From an uncultured Cytophagaceae bacterium (GTDB lineage Bacteria; Bacteroidota; Bacteroidia; Cytophagales; Spirosomataceae), in the NCBI GenBank assembly GCA_903898715.1, contig CAIUGL010000182.1, positions 1 to 45,550 of the forward strand: a stretch of DNA of 45,550 bases, read 5' to 3'. Both the position numbers and the translations under genes were made by a program. Each line of letters starts with the position of its first letter. Within the stretch, counting starts at the first letter, position 1. Under the pieces are notes generated by a model. That model was not told the origin of the DNA. It worked only from the letters and a program-made list of their open reading frames with translations, and searched no databases. Of this stretch, positions 43,748-45,550 are shown in pieces.

Positions 43748-45181
43748 TTCTTTTTTGACAAAGTCTTTCACCTGATCTTGTAGCATGTATCGTTTCTGAC
43801 GTTTATCCAGTTGGGAGCTTACGCGTAAAATGGCGTTTTTCTCTCCGGTGAGTATGGTTAATTTCGAGTTAAGTTCTTTAATGACTGTTGACCTGCGGAA
43901 TCGCTGCGTGTCGGCCCCTAATTGAGTAATACCTAAGATCTCATTAACGTGCTCTACATCGATACCTTCTTGCGCACTTTCCTTTAAAAATTGCATTAAA
44001 AGGGCTAATTGCACCTCGTCAAAATGACCTCCTATTTGTGGAGTAATGACAGGTTTTTGCGCATTGGAACTATTAGTTTTGCCAAATAACTTCATTACTG
44101 CCCAATAGGATAAGGCGGCTACTAGTAGCAGAATGAAGGCGTAAAACCAATTAGTCTGATACCACGGTTTGTCTGTTAGGTATCCGAGAAATTTAGCTTT
44201 TTTGACGATTTCATGCAAATTGACCAACTTTGATTCATTGGCAAGATGCATATCATTCGAATATTTGGTCCCTAAAACCCATTCATTATGGAAAAAAATA
44301 TTGGGTTTCTCTACGGTCATACTGAAGAAAGGGAATCGCGAAAATTCCATATTGATATCTTCGTATTCATAAATACGTAGGTCCCGAGGGTCGATAAATG
44401 TGATGGTGACATGTCCTTTAGACCCTAGTGGGAAGAGCACAAAATATTTTCCGGTATATAGGACGCGAACGCGGCTATCGATAGGTAGTTTACTGAATAC
44501 ATCTTTCAGATAAGGATGTGAAATTTGACCTAAATTTTTCCATGTTCTCGTGGCAAAGGAGAACTCGAATATGTCATTCATTAAATCAAGACTACCAAAA
44601 TTCTGACTAATGTCGTTCGAAAAATTGGATATGGTAATCAATTTGTCTTGCTCGGGGAGGTAGGCAGTGTAACCTCGGTAAATTGCGGTGGGGACATCTC
44701 CACTGACAGAAACGCCTTCCCATTCTTTTATCTGGGGATCAAAATAGGTAATGTGGTTGTTTGTTTCCCAAAATCCATATCCACCCACCTGATAGTATTG
44801 GCCTTTACGAATAAAACTATATGATCCACAATTATCACCACGAAAATACGTACGGTCAAGCCTTTTAATCGTTTTGGCATTCAGATCAAGACTAAAGACT
44901 TGATTGGTGCATTCTAGAAATAGAATGAATTGATTCGGTGTGTTTGTCGCAATTGTTTTGAATTCAGATTCCTTTCGAATTTCAGAAATGGAAAATGAAT
45001 CAATGGCGATGGTTCCTGTTTCTACCCAATGTTTTTTATCAATGAGCGTTTGGTGCGTTTTGGTACCAAAGTCGATCCGATTTGCTTGCTTGGTAATGGG
45101 ATTAAGAAAATGTGCGAATGGCCCGCCATATACGAGGGGCGCCAAAAGACATAGCAGGACAGTAATGTAATTGCGAAGCAT
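43736..45181 (-). CDS. membrane protein with periplasmic beta-propeller-like domain and small cytoplasmic C-terminal domain
   Basis: Protein of 481 residues, not recognised as a named family. A signal-like N-terminus (MLRNYITVLLCLLAPLVYGG) leads into about 310 residues of beta-rich repeats, compatible with a kelch-like propeller: YYQVGGYGFWETNNHITYFD, AYLPEQDKLITISNF, FSFATRTWKNLGQ. One strong membrane segment follows (NWFYAFILLLVAALSYWAVM, about 346-366). The 110-residue cytoplasmic tail contains QLALLMQFLKESAQEGIDVE, HVNEILGI, RFRRSTVIKELNSKL and DKRQKRYML, a helical region that could be a winged helix or oligomerisation domain. The layout is that of a one-component transmembrane sensor; the function is unknown. 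A TATCTTTG box lies immediately upstream. Confidence 0.8.
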   Translation of the reverse strand: MLRNYITVLLCLLAPLVYGGPFAHFLNPITKQANRIDFGTKTHQTLIDKKHWVETGTIAIDSFSISEIRKESEFKTIATNTPNQFILFLECTNQVFSLDLNAKTIKRLDRTYFRGDNCGSYSFIRKGQYYQVGGYGFWETNNHITYFDPQIKEWEGVSVSGDVPTAIYRGYTAYLPEQDKLITISNFSNDISQNFGSLDLMNDIFEFSFATRTWKNLGQISHPYLKDVFSKLPIDSRVRVLYTGKYFVLFPLGSKGHVTITFIDPRDLRIYEYEDINMEFSRFPFFSMTVEKPNIFFHNEWVLGTKYSNDMHLANESKLVNLHEIVKKAKFLGYLTDKPWYQTNWFYAFILLLVAALSYWAVMKLFGKTNSSNAQKPVITPQIGGHFDEVQLALLMQFLKESAQEGIDVEHVNEILGITQLGADTQRFRRSTVIKELNSKLTILTGEKNAILRVSSQLDKRQKRYMLQDQVKDFVKKELSL

Positions 45182-45185
45182 TTGA

Positions 45186-45193
45186 CAAAGATA
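45186..45193 (-). promoter_or_regulatory. -7 promoter box of the propeller-like membrane protein gene
   Basis: Read leftward, TATCTTTG matches TAnnTTTG only 4 bases before the ATG at 45181. Transcription would start at about the start codon, giving a leaderless or near-leaderless mRNA. Confidence 0.4.
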
Positions 45194-45260
45194 AGGAAAA
45201 GAGTGGGAAGTAGTAGACAGCGGTTAGTGTCAAGTCGTCAGTAATCAATAACCAGTGTAT

Positions 45261-45389
45261 AGTCCGGAGGGAATGAGTCCGGAGGAGAGGTAAGAGGTGA
45301 GAGGTAAGAGGTGAGAGGTAAAAGCTTTATGTTTCTTCCGGACTATCTCCCTTCGGACTAATCTCCTTCGGACTCATTCCCTTCGGACT
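45261..45389. repeat. 28 bp inverted repeat around a tandem-repeat tract
   Basis: The left arm at 45261-45288 and the right arm at 45362-45389 are reverse complements at 26 of 28 positions, and the two differences would be G-U pairs in RNA. Each arm is built from units of AGTCCGGAGGGA or TCCCTTCGGACT type; the right side holds about three and a half such units from 45336 on. The whole gap from 45182 to 45430 contains no gene and is filled with such repeats. Confidence 0.8.
45285..45320 (+). repeat. 14 bp tandem repeat
   Basis: GAGAGGTAAGAGGT occurs at 45285-45298 and 45299-45312, with a partial third unit GAGAGGTA to 45320. It lies in the loop of the larger inverted repeat. Confidence 0.85.
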
Positions 45390-45420
45390 GACGACTAGCG
45401 ACTAGTGACTACTGACTACT
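45386..45420 (+). repeat. 7 bp tandem repeat, five units
   Basis: Five consecutive units GACTGAC, GACTAGC, GACTAGT, GACTACT, GACTACT follow the pattern GACTNNN without gaps. A degenerate mirror-like echo (AGTCGTCAGTAATC) lies on the far side near 45233. Confidence 0.8.
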
Positions 45421-45430
45421 TTTTGGGCAT

Positions 45431-45462
45431 AAAAAAAGACCCACACTTTCGGTGCAGGTCTT
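45431..45462 (-). terminator. rho-independent terminator of the rrn operon
   Basis: Read leftward: AGACCTGCAC, loop CGAAA, GTGTGGGTCT, then a run of T; a ten-base stem with two G-U pairs. It lies 9 bases after the 3' end of the 5S rRNA. Confidence 0.85.
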
Positions 45463-45470
45463 CTATAATA

Positions 45471-45550
45471 ACTTGGAGCTTACTTACTTTCCCGGGTTTG
45501 ATCCCAGTATCATCAGCGGTGCGGGGCTTAACTTCTCTGTTCGAGATGGG
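45471..45550 (-). rRNA. 5S ribosomal RNA, 3' part (5' end beyond window)
   Basis: The leftward strand contains the conserved 5S core CCCATCTCGAACAGAGAAG, TTAAGCCCCGCACCGCTGAT and GATACTGGG, and ends GGGAAAGTAAGTAAGCTCCA AGT. The first 30-40 bases lie outside the window. The 3' end at about 45471 is estimated from the expected terminal helix. This marks the end of a leftward rrn operon, so the 23S and 16S genes should lie to the right. Confidence 0.9.

Noticed and set aside
45231-45430. Tandem repeats considered as an attachment site or replication origin
   Set aside because: No integrase, dnaA box or partition gene is near; the position next to the rrn terminator is a better description.
1-45550. 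Search for defence systems, prophage, biosynthetic cluster, tRNA genes
   Set aside because: No gene or motif in the window supports any of them; the content is mainly core metabolism and envelope functions.

Overview
The window reads as chromosomal DNA from a Bacteroidota bacterium, most likely a Cytophagales-type pigmented freshwater or soil organism. Four things support this. Many upstream regions carry the Bacteroidota -7 box TAnnTTTG and lack purine-rich ribosome binding sites. One secreted protein ends in a type IX secretion (T9SS) type A sorting domain. A GldB-type gliding lipoprotein and a CrtZ carotenoid hydroxylase are present. The lipoproteins and DUF families (DUF2795, DUF1569) are typical of the phylum. 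The genus cannot be fixed from the sequence alone. Coding density is high. No intergenic gap exceeds about 300 bases, and I see no insertion sequence, prophage, CRISPR array or tRNA.

Layout. 0-2.6 kb: DUF2795 protein, glpD and a membrane-anchored TPR protein. 2.7-5.8 kb: ribH-aspartokinase-serS operon. 5.8-9.2 kb: a response regulator/histidine kinase pair, divergent from a T9SS secreted protein. 9.2-13.6 kb: a leftward block of ruvB, an eroded FAD/golvesin-domain protein and a prolyl oligopeptidase. 13.6-15.9 kb: glpF-glpK. 15.8-20.2 kb: arginine decarboxylase with a 40-residue lipoprotein, Mpl and a DUF349 protein. 20.3-23.1 kb: EttA and a MoxR ATPase. 23.1-28.6 kb: a CE12-GH28 pectinase fusion, a DUF1569 protein bracketed by two identical palindromes, and a GH2 enzyme. 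28.7-32.1 kb: gpsA, a HIT protein and a Kup potassium transporter. 32.3-34.4 kb: a two-gene unit of an AlbA_2 protein and a cytochrome/copper-monooxygenase-like lipoprotein. 34.4-37.8 kb: cysH-cysD-cysN and crtZ. 37.9-43.7 kb: a tightly packed valS-gldB-ABC exporter-Fur run. 43.7-45.2 kb: a beta-propeller-like membrane protein. 45.2-45.55 kb: a repeat-rich tract, a terminator and the 3' part of a leftward 5S rRNA, which marks the end of an rrn operon lying beyond the window.

How the genes work together. GlpF, GlpK, GlpD and GpsA together form the glycerol/glycerol-3-phosphate node, spread over 29 kb. CysD/CysN make APS and CysH reduces it to sulfite. The CE12-GH28 and GH2 proteins point to limited use of plant polysaccharides without a SusC/SusD locus in view. 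Most of the rest is housekeeping. The least explained items are the heme c plus PHM-like lipoprotein, the eroded FAD/golvesin protein, the propeller-TM-cytoplasmic-domain protein, the twin palindromes around DUF1569, the perfect palindrome at the predicted kup start site and the repeat tract next to the rrn operon.
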